Assembly: GCF_024713975.1 (NCBI RefSeq)
Contig: NC_091094.1
Span: 10,153,001 to 10,217,000, forward strand
DNA: 64,000 bases
Source of the DNA: Paralichthys olivaceus
Taxonomy: Eukaryota > Chordata > Actinopteri > Pleuronectiformes > Paralichthyidae
Direction of reading: 5' to 3'
In this document: positions 48,098-59,443 of the stretch, piece by piece
How the letters are laid out: every line of letters starts with the position of its first letter
Numbering within the stretch: position 1 is the stretch's first letter
Notes under the pieces: generated by a model
What the model was told of the DNA's origin: nothing
Databases searched by the model: none
What the model saw: only the letters and a program-made list of their open reading frames with translations
Made by a program: the position numbers and the translations under genes

Positions 48098-51000
48098 ATG
48101 ACGGTGAGTGTGTCCACGGAGCTGAAGCTGGTTTGTGACCGGTAGTTTCACTACTTCAGTTCTAATGAAGAGTTAAAATCACTGAGAGTTAATATACATA
48201 TGTGAGCTTCCTGTTCAGCATGATCTTCCTGAGTGCTAGCCTCGGTTATTCACTAATAGACTGATTATATCATATATGATCATTCTATTATATTATAGCA
48301 ATTATAGAAATTACAATTATTTATCTTTTTCCCGGAGCTGCAGTTTCTTTTCTGTTGAACAACAAAAACACAAATAGAGTCCAGCTGTGAAATTCAGAAC
48401 TTGCCATTCAAAACAAAAACAACCGAAACAGTTTGAATCAACCTCTACTGCAAATACAAATCCTGTTCAGATGAAAAGCATCACATATTAGGAGCCTTTC
48501 TATTAGGTACATTATAAATGGACCTTTAATCACTCTTGGGTGCAATGTTTGTTAGAAATGAGGTTGTTGTTGATGATGTGTCTATGGAGTTGATTGCATA
48601 TTAATAATCATGTTATAAGTTTTCATACAGTTTCCATAAGTGCTCCACATGAATCATAGACGAACTGAACAAAACCATGTGCAGGTGCTGAGCAACAGAA
48701 CTGTCACAGAAATCAGTCCTTTGTTTCATGAAAAACCTTGTCTACTGTGTCACAAGTGAATTTCTACTTTTCAGCTGCACATTCACTGCAGTTGACGCAT
48801 TTAATAAAACACTGCTTGTGTAGTTGTGAATTTCACACAGGTTGTATGTTCAAACGTTATTTCATAAATTGTGCTTTTGAGAAAAGTCTCACACGTCATG
48901 TATGCTGATCAGTTAAGTCATTTTTTACTGATGGAGCGTTTCCAGCCCTTGGAAGCACATACACCTGCTACTGCCAAGTTGTCAGTGCAAAAGTAGATAC
49001 AGATAAATACAATCTGAAAAAAAGGGAAAGACATAAGATTGTGTTTAACAAACTGTAGGAAACAACTTTAAAGAACCAGCTAACTGCAGCAGAAATCCTG
49101 TTGTCCATGAAGATTATCTTTGTGCAAATTAATCAACACTGTAATCAGCTTAGATCAGATTGTTACCAGGTTTTAATCAGTTGTCTCCATAACGTATGTT
49201 TGCTTCAGTTTGTTAAGGTCCAAGTGTAATTTACGATCAAAACGTTTTTTTTATATTGATCAATTGTTTTGTAATGCTCACAAATAATGATTAATTTCCC
49301 ACAGAATCCAAATGTGTAAAGTTAAATGTGATGTGTTATAAAAAGCATTTACTTCTCATTTCTAAGAACATAAAAACATTAAATACTTGATCAATTTCAT
49401 TTTAGAAATGCATTTAGATCAGAATTCAATCATCAGTATAATTGCTTTTATTTTCTGTGGAATGATTGATCATTGCACTTCATTCTGGTCATCTAGTGGT
49501 GTGATAGTTATTTTTAGGTAATGGACTGAAATGATATGAACGTGGAATCAAGTTGGTGGTTTACAATAGTTGTATTTAATGTTTTGGAATATAAAAACAC
49601 AAAAGCATTTTAGAAAACAGTACAAAACTCTGATATAAACAACATGGCCCTCTCCCTTCACAACTCAGTTCATAACAACTCTCCGAGGGTCCCTTTCATT
49701 TCACTGCATTAACTCTCGACGCCATATTTGTCAAAGTGTCTCATGATGACTCCGAGCTCCAGCTCCACGGTCCCCATGGCTTCGGTGTGCAGTCTGTATC
49801 TATCCGCTCCGCTGTACACGAGCTCCGGACTGCGGAGCTGGGCTCCTCCGCCCACGAACATTTGTGCGACCTGCTCCTGCCAGGAGCCGAGCGGCCTCCA
49901 GGTCACACAGCTGACCCGGTGGTGTCCGGGGCTGGACGGGACGTGGCAGTACCCGTACCCGAACAACTGGCAGCGTCCGAACGAGTCCTGGTGCCACACC
50001 TGGAGATGAACCTTCGGCCAGCCTTGGATTCCCTTGGTCGCGTAGTGCAGATCGATCGGGTGGCTCCAGTACGCCATGTCTCCGGTTTGGGGGACATCCA
50101 CCTGGGTCTGACCCTCCTTCAGCCCGGACAGAAGCCGCCATGCTCCTCCCGTGTGAACTCCCCATTTGCAAAACAGGCTGTTCTGTGGGAAACCACTTGC
50201 CCCCACGATCTGGCCGATAACATGCAGCTCCGCCATGTCACAAGCGTCCCTTCGCACAAAAACATGCGGCGACAGAGAGCCTCTTGTCCCGGCTTTAACA
50301 GCTAACTGAGATTAGCAGCCTGCTAGCAACACAGCTCGCGTCTCCTTGGCAACTCTGATATCCTTGTACCCTCAGTTTGGTCTGTCAGGCAACACTTCCT
50401 GTCAGGCTGTTTTCACTGCAGGTAGTCTGAAGTAGGGTATAAAAGACACGAAGCCAAATTTGTGCCATATAAAGTCACAAACATAGTATATTTGGATGTT
50501 GGTATTCGTTTGGAGCAGTTGAAATTTTTATATTTTTTTTGTATTGTGCCTGACAGGCATTTGGCAGGGCACATTGATCTCTATATATGTTGTCCTTGTT
50601 ATGCACCGTTTCTAAAACATCACGTGGTCTGGAGACAAAACGACACATCACAATATGTTATTTCTTTATAATCAAACACTGACTTTGGCTTCAGTAGAAA
50701 ATTAGAGCCAGGTTGTTGGTTTCGTTTAAACAGCCTTTAATAGAGCATAAGAACAAATACACTGCGAAACAGCGCCCCCCCCGCGGCTTCCCAGCTTCAA
50801 CCAATGCTCTGCAGCAGAAAATGGCCAATACATTTGAATGCAAAAGTTTAAATGAATTATAAATGTTCCTCATTTCTAAGAAAAATTATGCACTGGTCCT
50901 TTTTTATTTTACAAACTTACATTACATTTAGCTGATGCTTTTATCCAAAGTGACTCACAATTACAATTAGTGCATCTGACAAAGGCTGGGATTCAAGCTG

Positions 51001-54000
51001 CTGACCTTCTGGTTGGAGGACAACTGCTCAAGCCCCTCAGCCACAGCTGCCCAGATTACTTTAAAACATGTAAACATGGATTGTTTCACATGCAAAAGTT
51101 TGTTCAACCTTCTAAGTCAGTTTTTTAAACAACAAACATTAGAGGAAAACTTATGTCCAAACATAAGGGCATGAAGAATCCAGGTCCAGGCCCTCAACGT
51201 GGTCTGAAAAATGTAAAAGGCCTTTATTGAAACAGGCTTGAAGCACCACCTCTCTCTTTAAGTCAGTACTTAGTTGGAACAAAGCTTTCTTTCTCTGTCT
51301 GGCTTTAATATCTCACGACTGCAGTCTCTTTGTCTCTCTTTTCCCACATAGTCGGATCCGACACTCGAGAGACATTTCAAGGGTCACAGGGACAATGTGA
51401 CAAGTGTGGACTTCAGCTGCAACATGAAACAGATTGGTAACTGTTACCTCCGTCTTCTTGTTTTATTTTCTTCAGTGCTTTCTCTGGTCACACACTGTGT
51501 TCTGCTCCCTCACCTGTGCCTCCTGCTCCAACAGCCACAGGCTCCATGGACTCCTGTGTGATGATCTGGAACATGAAGCCTCAGATGCGAGCGTATCGCT
51601 TTGATGGACACAAAGATGCTGTGACTTCTGTTCAGTTTTCTCCCTCTGGCCACCTTGTAGCGTCCGCCTCCAGAGACAAGACCGTACGTCTTTGGGTGCC
51701 CAGCAGGTAAGTTTTTATTTTGAACTTTTTCTGTTAGAAAACTGCCACGAATGACAATTCCTCTAACTCATAAAAGCAACAAAATGAGATGGTCTTGCAA
51801 AATTACAGTTCCCCTCTTGCTTCTACCAGCACAGAGGAAGGCTCGCGTTGCAGAACACTCACTGCTTTTTATTGTTGTCTTAAACTTTAATGTTGTTTTG
51901 GTGTTTGTGCACAGGAAAGCTGAGTCGACAGCTTTCAGGGCTCACACAGCTACTGTGCGCAGCGTTAACTTCTCTGGTGATGGACAGACTTTGGTGACAG
52001 CCTCTGACGACAAGACTATTAAAGTGTGGACGGTCCACAGGCAAAAGTTCCTGTTTTCTCTCAACCAGCACATCAACTGGGTCCGCTGTGCCAAGTAGGA
52101 TACAAACACACATACACACTGTTTTCACAATTAGCCATCAACTGCTGCTCCAGATAATTCGACTTTAGTTTACATATATTAAGATTCTATACATGTCTGA
52201 ATTGTTTTAAATCTTAAGTTAATAGGCCTACATGTAATTACTACAATTGTAGCTGGACACTTAGCTGAAAGTGAGTTTTTGATTTCTAAAATGTATTTCT
52301 TGCAGGTTTTCTCCAGATGATCGTTTGATTGTGTCATCCAGCGATGACAAGACTATTAAGTTGTGGGACAAGAACAGCAGAGAGTGTATTCATTCTTTCT
52401 ATGAACATGCCGGGTGAGCACTTAAGACCAGGCTGATGTGTATCTGTGTGGGTGAAAGAGATGCCCTAACGAAAGAGACCAAGGAGACCTTATATTCTGT
52501 GTTTATAAATGAACAGGATGTATAGGAATATATTATGTACTGTAGATCATCTATGTTTGATGTGGTGGATGGTTAGGGAGTCCATCATGTTAGATGATTT
52601 CATAGTATTTGCTTTTTTAGTTGCAACCAGGAATGTAATTTTAAATTGACTTGCATTTTTTAGCAAAAACAAGGACCAGAGTTGACTCATGATCAAACGT
52701 CCTCATTAAATACTCAGAATCACTCACAACATATTTCTGTTGGTATTGGTTTTAATTAGATTGGGTTAAAAAATATTGCCAGTCAAAATGTCCTCTGCTG
52801 GTGTTTTCCATCAACATTTCAGAACAGATGGTTTACGTTAGTTGAATGAACCTTCTGGAATGATTAATGTTAGATCTGTAAAAGTTTGACCAAATGCCTC
52901 ACTACATTATATCTTGTGTTTTCTTCCTCAAGTTATGCAAACCATGTGGACTTCCATCCCGGTGGAACTTGCGTTGCTGCTGCCAGTACTGACAACTCTG
53001 TTAAGGTGTGGGACATCAGATCCCATAAGATGCTACAACACTACCAAGGTAAAGACAATGAAGAAAAAACATATCTAGGTAGTATGTAGTTTATATAGTG
53101 GAGTCCTTTGCTACAGCAAAACCACAATTAGCATCCAATCAAAGCATTTTTGTAGTTTTGATTTGAAGTTATTATTTGTTTTAGCTAGTGCCCTTTTTTT
53201 AAACCTGTCTGTTTGGAATGGGCTGTGGTTATGCTGCTTGCAGCTTTCTTTCTGAAACTGCAGTAACTGAGCCGTGACAAATAAAGACCGACTGCTGGAT
53301 TCACTTCAGAGAACCCTGATACCTCTGCCGCACAAAGAGCTGCTCACCTGTGTATTCAGTTTGGTGAAGCTTCATTCAGTACACAGGGCCTGCACTGGAG
53401 AATCAATGGTGCCTGTCCAAATTGCACCAAATTCCACACTGCACTTTCTTTGACCTTTAACAAAACACATGTCAGGTGAGAAACTGATAAGATGAACTGT
53501 TCTCGAGATATGCGAGCTACAGACAGACCAAGAGATTTTTAAAACTTTTTAGATGGATTAGATAGATCAATGAAAAACCACATCAACCTCAAGTTTATTT
53601 AACTCTGTTGCCTTATACTCAATACATCAGTGAAACCACACGTGCCTATTTCAGATTGCTATTATTTGCTGGATCACTATCACTGTAAAGAAGGGAGATG
53701 TCTCTTTGATGGTGTCTCCTTTTCCCAACCCCACTGGAAAAGCTTATGTGCAAATGAATAACTGAAATAACAGCAAGATAAAATAAAGATTAAAGCTCAC
53801 GACTAAAAGTGGTAATCGATCAATCAATCAATTCATTTTGTCCTGCATATTCAATGAGGTAAATGTTGATGCCTTTTCTAACCTGCTGCCCGGCCTGATT
53901 GTTCTAATCAGCTCTTTTAAATGGATTTAAGCAGCGAGATCTAATAATGCGTAATCACATCTGTCTGAGGAGATGGAGCATGATGTTAAGAGCTTTTCCT

Positions 54001-57000
54001 CTGCTCTCCCCTGCACCGAGCTGCACTTCACATGCTGTACTTAATTATCTGTTTAACCAGCCTCAAGTGTTAAACTGTGGATTAGATGTGGTGTGGTTAC
54101 TGTTGGATACCCATGGGAATTATAACTCATAGTGGTAATGGCAAATGAATGTGTATAATGTAAGGTTAAAACCTCCTGATTGGAAAAGCCTTGGAAATAC
54201 GGCCTCTTTCAGGAGTCATGTACAAATAGTCTGTGTGGTGTTCAGTCCTCTTTGTCCTCCATCTGGTTTGGGTTAGTTGACTTTGCAAGGAAAATTTATT
54301 TTTGTAGTGAAATCATACACAGAGGTTATTCAGTGTGTACTACAGAAATGAAAGAAGCATAAAATGGAAAGAAAATTAAAAAAAACAGTAAAAACAATAA
54401 AAAGCAAAAATTATAAAACAGATTATATCTAATGTAAGTGTAAGATTAAGTGAAGGCACCACAGAATTAGTCATATCATAGACTTTTCAGCCTTTTAAGC
54501 CTTTTCTTGCAACTAGAGGAACCAGGATGGTTTTTTTTGTCGTGGCACGTTGCAGCCAGCAGAGGGACCGTGTCGCTTGTTGAATGTATTTATTTTGTCT
54601 CCTTCAAGAGGTCGTTCACCACATGTTCGAACAACCTCAAGTCTGGGGAAGTTTTCCTCACTTTCAACAGGCTACTATAGCTGTTGTAATTTGTGCTAAT
54701 GTAAACTTAATGATAAATCATTCTCTTGTTACACAGCAACTGGGGCTGCGGAATGTGCAGCACTGGGATCAGGGCAGCCATGTTAGCAAGCATCTGGCCT
54801 TGGCTGCTTTTGTGTCCTTGAGCAAAGCATTTACCTCTCAGTGCCTGAAGGGCTGGATATGACTTGGTCCTCAGATTTCCTGGAAAAAAGCATGAAACAG
54901 AAGCAAAGTACTCTGTGAGAATTAATTAAGTAGCTTAAGGTTGAATATGACCAACACTATATTATATATCATAATATTTTAAAGGATATTTATGGGATGA
55001 TAATAACAACAATAACAATAATAACCTTTTTGATACTGCACATTTCGAAATCCACATTACAGAGTGCTTTACAATGGGAGCAAAATAAAACAGACCAGTC
55101 ATCAGATCCTCATTAGTGATTACATGATATAATACTCCCTGTAATTATAATCTGTAATGATTAGAGCTGCAATGAAAAATTGATTAAGTACTTTGATGTA
55201 TTCTAACTTTTTTTAAATACCAAACATTTGATTATTCCATGTTACTAAATGTTTTGGAGTGTTGCTGGACTAAAAAACTGAAGACTGTAAATTGAGACTA
55301 ATATTTGTTATTAATCAATTATTAATGAAAACTTTTTTTTAAAGTAGCGCAAGTAAATATAACTGACCATGATTCAGCAACAATTGTCATTAATAATGAT
55401 GTTTAAAATTCTAGGACTAGGTTTCTTTCTCAAAATGTGAGTCTGATGTGGTTTTATATATATATCATATAGATTGTGTGTGTGTGTTTTTCCAGTGCAC
55501 AGTGGTGTGATGAACAGCTTGTCTTTCCACTCAAGTGGTAATTTCCTCATCACTGCATCCAACGATTCCACCATGAAGATACTGGACCTTGTAGAGGGCA
55601 AGCTGCTGTACACACTGCACGGACACCAGGTAGATACATACACAGACACACATGTGAAGACTGTTGTTATCCTACAGGATCAACTGCTGATGACCCAGTC
55701 GTGATCATGATAGTTCATGTCTGAAGTCTGTTCTCTCCTTCTGTTCCTGTGTATTTCTGTTTTCGTGTGTAGACAGTTTTGTGTGTTATGAGTGTGTTTG
55801 ACATCTCCTTTGTGCATGTTTGAGTCCCTGAAGTTTGTGTGTGACTGTGTGCATATGATGCCTTTTTTGTAAGAGGTGTATTTTAGTACTTGCCAGGCGA
55901 GCGGGCGGCCCACTCATGATGACTCATCTCAGGGTTGTTGGAAGGAAGCAGCACTGTTTGTGCCTCTGTTCTTCTGGATCTTCTCCTCCTCCTCCTCCTT
56001 CTCTTCATCCTCCTCTCTGTTTCTGTCCCAGGCTTTTAACATACCTCCCTTTCTGTCCTCGTGTTTTCTGGGGATGTTTTATTGTTGCCACCTTGATTTT
56101 CCTCTTCATCGTCGTATATTTGCACCTACAGTACATCCTCGCTTTCGCCTACATCTGATGTTAATGTTTGGCCCCCTTGGAGTAATTGTCTGGACGGCTC
56201 ACTGACGGTGCCAGTTTGTTTGAACAGCTGATGAACTGGCTCGTTGGCTAGTTTTGGAAACTGGTAGCTTGCCAGTACCACATGTGGTCCGTCTGTTTAT
56301 CTATCCCTCTCTACATGTCGCCTGTCTCTCATTGTTGTTCAGTCTTTTTTTTTTATTTGTCTGTGTCACCTGTGTTTCTCTCCATTTGCCAAGACTCTTT
56401 GTCAGATAAAAAAAAAAAGAAGCTCTTTTCCCCTTCTTTCTTCACACTTCCAAATTTGCCATCTCCTGCATCGTGTCTCCGTTTCTGTTTTTGGCCAAGT
56501 GGTGACTCCGCCAATCTGTTGGTGCTGGGAGCACACAGGGTGTTAATTGTCTCTCCAGTCGCATAGCTAGAGATGGAAGAGACCCCCATCTGTTCAATGC
56601 GGGTATGTGGGTTTATGTGTATTTATTTGTCGGCTTGTACGTGTTCTACTGTGTTTGTGTGGTGGCCTATGTGCATGAAATTTCCACAAAAACACACAAC
56701 GGCTCTGGGGGAGTGTTTTGCTGTTGGATCTGACAAATGTGTTGTTTACGGAGCCTCAGGAGGACCTTACCTGGCTGAATACAATCATGTTAATCTGGGT
56801 TTATTTGTCTCTCTGCCCCTCAGTCTCACAAGTATCTTTGCAGTATGATCCAGATCTTTTCAGGAAACTTCAAACATAAGTACACTTTAGCTTTGAATTA
56901 AAATGGAGATGCTAGTTTTTCATAATAAATGTGGTGATAGGATGGGAGATAAGACAATTAGGCATGACAAAAATAAAACTGACAGTCTTTATCTAGCTAC

Positions 57001-59443
57001 ATATAGGAAGAAAAGTTTGTTAGAAGCACTATAGACTAACGGTTTTTAAAGTGGGACCCATTTTTGTGTCATTCACATGTTTTCATGCTCTTTTTACCAC
57101 CACGGACTTATTAACATGCTAAAAATACAATGTAATGCACAAATAAAGGTAAAGTGAAACTTCTACTGTGGCTCAGGGGGTAGAGCAGGTTGTCCGCTAA
57201 CCGGAATATTGGCGGTTCGATCACAATCTTCCCCATTCCAATGCTGACGTGTCCAAGATACTGAACCCCACACTCTTTGTTCTTCTCTGCACATCTCTAT
57301 TTCCAATGTAAATGGAGACTTAAATAATCATTTGTTTTTACACTTCTCTAAAATTTAAATCAATTACTTTCCAAGCATTAAAGGTCTCCATCATTGCAGC
57401 ATAATCGCAACATTGGCGACGAAAGAGTTCTTCATGTGGATCAGTGATAAATCTGAAGTATTTCTGACTTTTCTTAGAAGTATATTATACATGAATAAAA
57501 CAACTTGTTATTGTTTGTGTTAGTCACATTTTTATGGAGAACAGCATGTAGGGCCTGTCTGGTTATTGCAAAGTCTTTTCATTTATCAGTACATGAAATG
57601 TGCCAGTTAAGTTCACTGCCCTGTCAGACTGTGTGTGTGTGTCTGTTTGTCTGGCCATGGTGAGTGCCAGCCTGGCAGCAGGCATTAGTCAGAGCAGAGA
57701 CAGAACATGCTGTCTGTCAGGCCGTCACGTTGCCATAGTGACACTGTCTGCTTCTCTCAGGTGCTTCTGGGAAACCATTCCTCACCCAAACCAGTCTGTC
57801 TGGGTGCCAGCCACAGGACACGGCTCCTTTTTCCTTTCCTGCAGAGTCTCTATCCATTTCTTTCCCCTCCTTTTGTTTGCTCTCTTCTTCATCTTCTCTT
57901 TGAACACAGTCAGAGAGCTCCGGCTGTAACAGTTGACCCCGTTGTACACTGTGAACCAGAGAAAAGAAGAAACCTCAAGAGAGTGCGATTTCTGAGTTCT
58001 TAAAGCCCAATCCTGTTTACGCTGCAGGTTAGAGCGCGCACATTCAACCACACGCGAGCAGCATGCCAAACTCCTGACATCCCCAGGTGATCCTTTTTGG
58101 CTCTGACCAAGTGTGACCTTACCCCACCTGAGTCTCTACCGTCTGTTATTGATTGCTCTGCTACAGTCTAGCACAGACAAACACACACAGGCACCTTTCT
58201 CTTTAGAGCAAGTTCACTTCCCTCACATATTACAAGCGTTCATTTTATTTCACAAGACCACAGATTCAGAAAACCTACCCTCTTAAAAATGTTTGTATGA
58301 TGTATTTTGTGAAATTATGTAATGTCTATTGTCTTGTATGTTTTACATTAGCACATACACTTGAGCATCAGCTCTTGTAAATTACTTAGCAGGAAAATAC
58401 ATTTTATTATTCATATGAATCAAGGTCACTGTGTAGAGGTTGAAAATATTGAATTCTTGAATTCAACACGTTTATGGCACAACTTTCATGGATGTTTCAT
58501 TTCATAGAACTGCAGTTAATCATTAAGCCCATAAGATCTTAAAAACCTGCAATATAAAGAATGTTCATCACCATTTTCTAAAGGTCAAGGTGATGTTTTT
58601 AAGGTCTGTGTTTTTTTCTTACCAACGGTTCAAAAGCCCCAAAGATATTCAGATCACTTTCACAGACAAAGGCAAGCAGCCAATATCCAGCATTAATTTG
58701 TAGCACAAGTTTTCTAATTAGTTTCTGATTAATGAGTCTGTCGATTGACTCATCAGTTATTTTAGAAATTGTTAAACCTCCCATTTGTACTGGCGTGGTA
58801 CGAATGAGGTGCAGATCTGCCCATGTTATGCTTTTGCTCCTCACGATCTATTTGACATTGATCTGGAACTCAAGGCATTGCAACAGTGAGATTGCTTTTT
58901 ATCTTCAACTTGAATATTGAGCAGCGCAGCATTTCAAGGTACGTGTCTTTGTAAGAAAGATAATGCAGAACTTGAGTATAATTCTATTTTTCTCCTCCAT
59001 TCTCCATCTCTTTATTTCTCTTACCCTCACTTCAGGGTCCCGTCACCTGTGTGGCCTTCTCCGGGACCGGAGAGTACTTTGCCTCTGGAGGCTCTGATGA
59101 ACAGGTTAATGACTGATTCTTTTTTCTAACTGATCCTAAAATATTTAACTTCATATTCCCAGAGTGATTTGCCTGCTTGTGTCTTGGTCGACATAGTTCC
59201 TGTGCCTTCCTCATAATGCTTGTGTTGATATTTACAATCTCTGAAACAAGAATAAAAGGAGTTGTTAAATAACATTTTATATTCACCCAACAGGTAATGG
59301 TGTGGAAAAGCAACTTTGACAGCAGCGACTGTGGTGACACCGTCAGGCTACAACATAAAACTACCTCCAGAATTCAGGCACCGCCGGCCAGCTCCACGGG
59401 TCAGCCAGACTTTAGCATGCAGCCACGTGTGCTCCACGGCCAG
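48098..59443 (+). CDS. poc1a: POC1 centriolar protein A, residues 1-340 (C-terminus off window)
   Basis: POC1 proteins are WD40 scaffolds of the centriole wall, needed for centriole stability, ciliogenesis and spindle function. Nine coding exons: 48098-48103 (only Met-Thr), 51352-51436, 51535-51706, 51915-52094, 52306-52413, 52933-53048, 55496-55629, 59036-59104 and 59294-59443. Together they give an unbroken 340 codons. Seven WD40 repeats are visible, starting [14 protein letters not shown] (11-24) and ending SDEQVMVW; repeat ends include TIKVW, TIKLW and SVKVW. The linker after repeat 7 (from about 295) starts, but the C-terminal coiled-coil POC1 domain is not in the window. Linkage to alas1, also seen at human 3p21, favours poc1a over poc1b. 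Exon 1 is predicted from a strong donor after ATGACG and a [10 protein letters not shown] continuation; it is the least certain exon. The acceptor before exon 6 is an unusual AAG. Confidence 0.92.
49575..49580 (-). terminator. b9d2: Candidate poly(A) signal of b9d2
   Basis: ATTAAA on the minus strand lies about 130 nt past the b9d2 stop codon. No AATAAA is nearer. This supports an independent transcription unit but is a short, common motif. Confidence 0.4.
49709..50236 (-). CDS. b9d2: B9 domain-containing protein 2, intronless, nested in poc1a intron 1
   Basis: B9D2 works with B9D1 and MKS1 in the MKS module of the ciliary transition zone, gating protein entry into the cilium. The frame is uninterrupted: 175 codons plus TAA, the same length as human B9D2. 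It begins [19 protein letters not shown] and continues [18 protein letters not shown], then [36 protein letters not shown] and the C-terminal [17 protein letters not shown]. The C2-like B9 domain spans about residues 2-118. An in-frame ATG seven codons upstream exists, but the family starts at MAE and that ATG has a good Kozak context (GACATGG). The gene lies antisense inside intron 1 (48104-51351) of poc1a. Human B9D2 has introns, so this copy may be a retrogene, perhaps the functional one. The intact frame argues against a pseudogene. Confidence 0.93.
   Translation of the reverse strand: MAELHVIGQIVGASGFPQNSLFCKWGVHTGGAWRLLSGLKEGQTQVDVPQTGDMAYWSHPIDLHYATKGIQGWPKVHLQVWHQDSFGRCQLFGYGYCHVPSSPGHHRVSCVTWRPLGSWQEQVAQMFVGGGAQLRSPELVYSGADRYRLHTEAMGTVELELGVIMRHFDKYGVES
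50340..50353 (-). promoter_or_regulatory. b9d2: X-box-like RFX site upstream of b9d2
   Basis: Read on the minus strand this is GTTGCCAAGGAGAC. The first half-site GTTGCC is perfect; the second (GGAGAC) is imperfect against RGYAAC. It lies about 104 bp upstream of the b9d2 ATG, the usual X-box range for ciliary genes driven by RFX factors. Confidence 0.5.
50921..51055 (-). mobile_element. Second SINE-like family, one copy
   Basis: TTTAGCTGATGCTTTTATCC, AAAGTGACTCACAATTACAA and GGGATTCAAGCTGCTGACC match a widespread teleost repeat whose right end resembles a tRNA (TCAGCCACAGCTGCC). It lies in poc1a intron 1. Confidence 0.55.
53049..55495 (+). other. poc1a: poc1a intron 6
   Basis: About 2.4 kb of AT-rich intron with old repeat fragments, for example AATTGCACCAAATTCCACAC at about 53421 and a block near 55030-55100. 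No exon or RNA gene is seen. Confidence 0.6.
57168..57281 (+). mobile_element. tRNA-derived SINE, copy 4 (5' fragment)
   Basis: GTGGCTCAGGGGGTAGAGCA, the box B-like GGCGGTTCGATCAC and GTGTCCAAGATACTGAACCC identify the same family as the copies at 29617 and 39087. This copy has the best-kept tRNA-like head and lacks the 3' half. Confidence 0.75.
57729..57742 (+). promoter_or_regulatory. poc1a: X-box (RFX) motif inside poc1a intron 7
   Basis: GTTGCCATAGTGAC fits the X-box GTNRCC-N2-RGYRAC in both half-sites. It sits within a GC-richer, non-repetitive segment at 57600-57960 and could be an intronic enhancer. Function is inferred. Confidence 0.45.

Larger units (their letters stand above)
55630..59035 (+). 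other. poc1a: poc1a intron 7
   Basis: A 3.4-kb intron. It holds one SINE copy (57168-57281) and an X-box-like site (57729-57742), and its 57600-57960 part is GC-richer than the surroundings. No exon is seen. Confidence 0.6.

Noticed and set aside
49736-50305. A 189-codon plus-strand open frame, longer than b9d2
   Set aside because: It lies antisense to b9d2, whose protein matches its family from end to end. The plus-strand frame has no recognisable domain and is a GC-driven shadow.
57168-57240. Possible genuine tRNA gene
   Set aside because: A and B box-like motifs are present, but the cloverleaf is not complete and the sequence continues into a SINE body shared with other copies.
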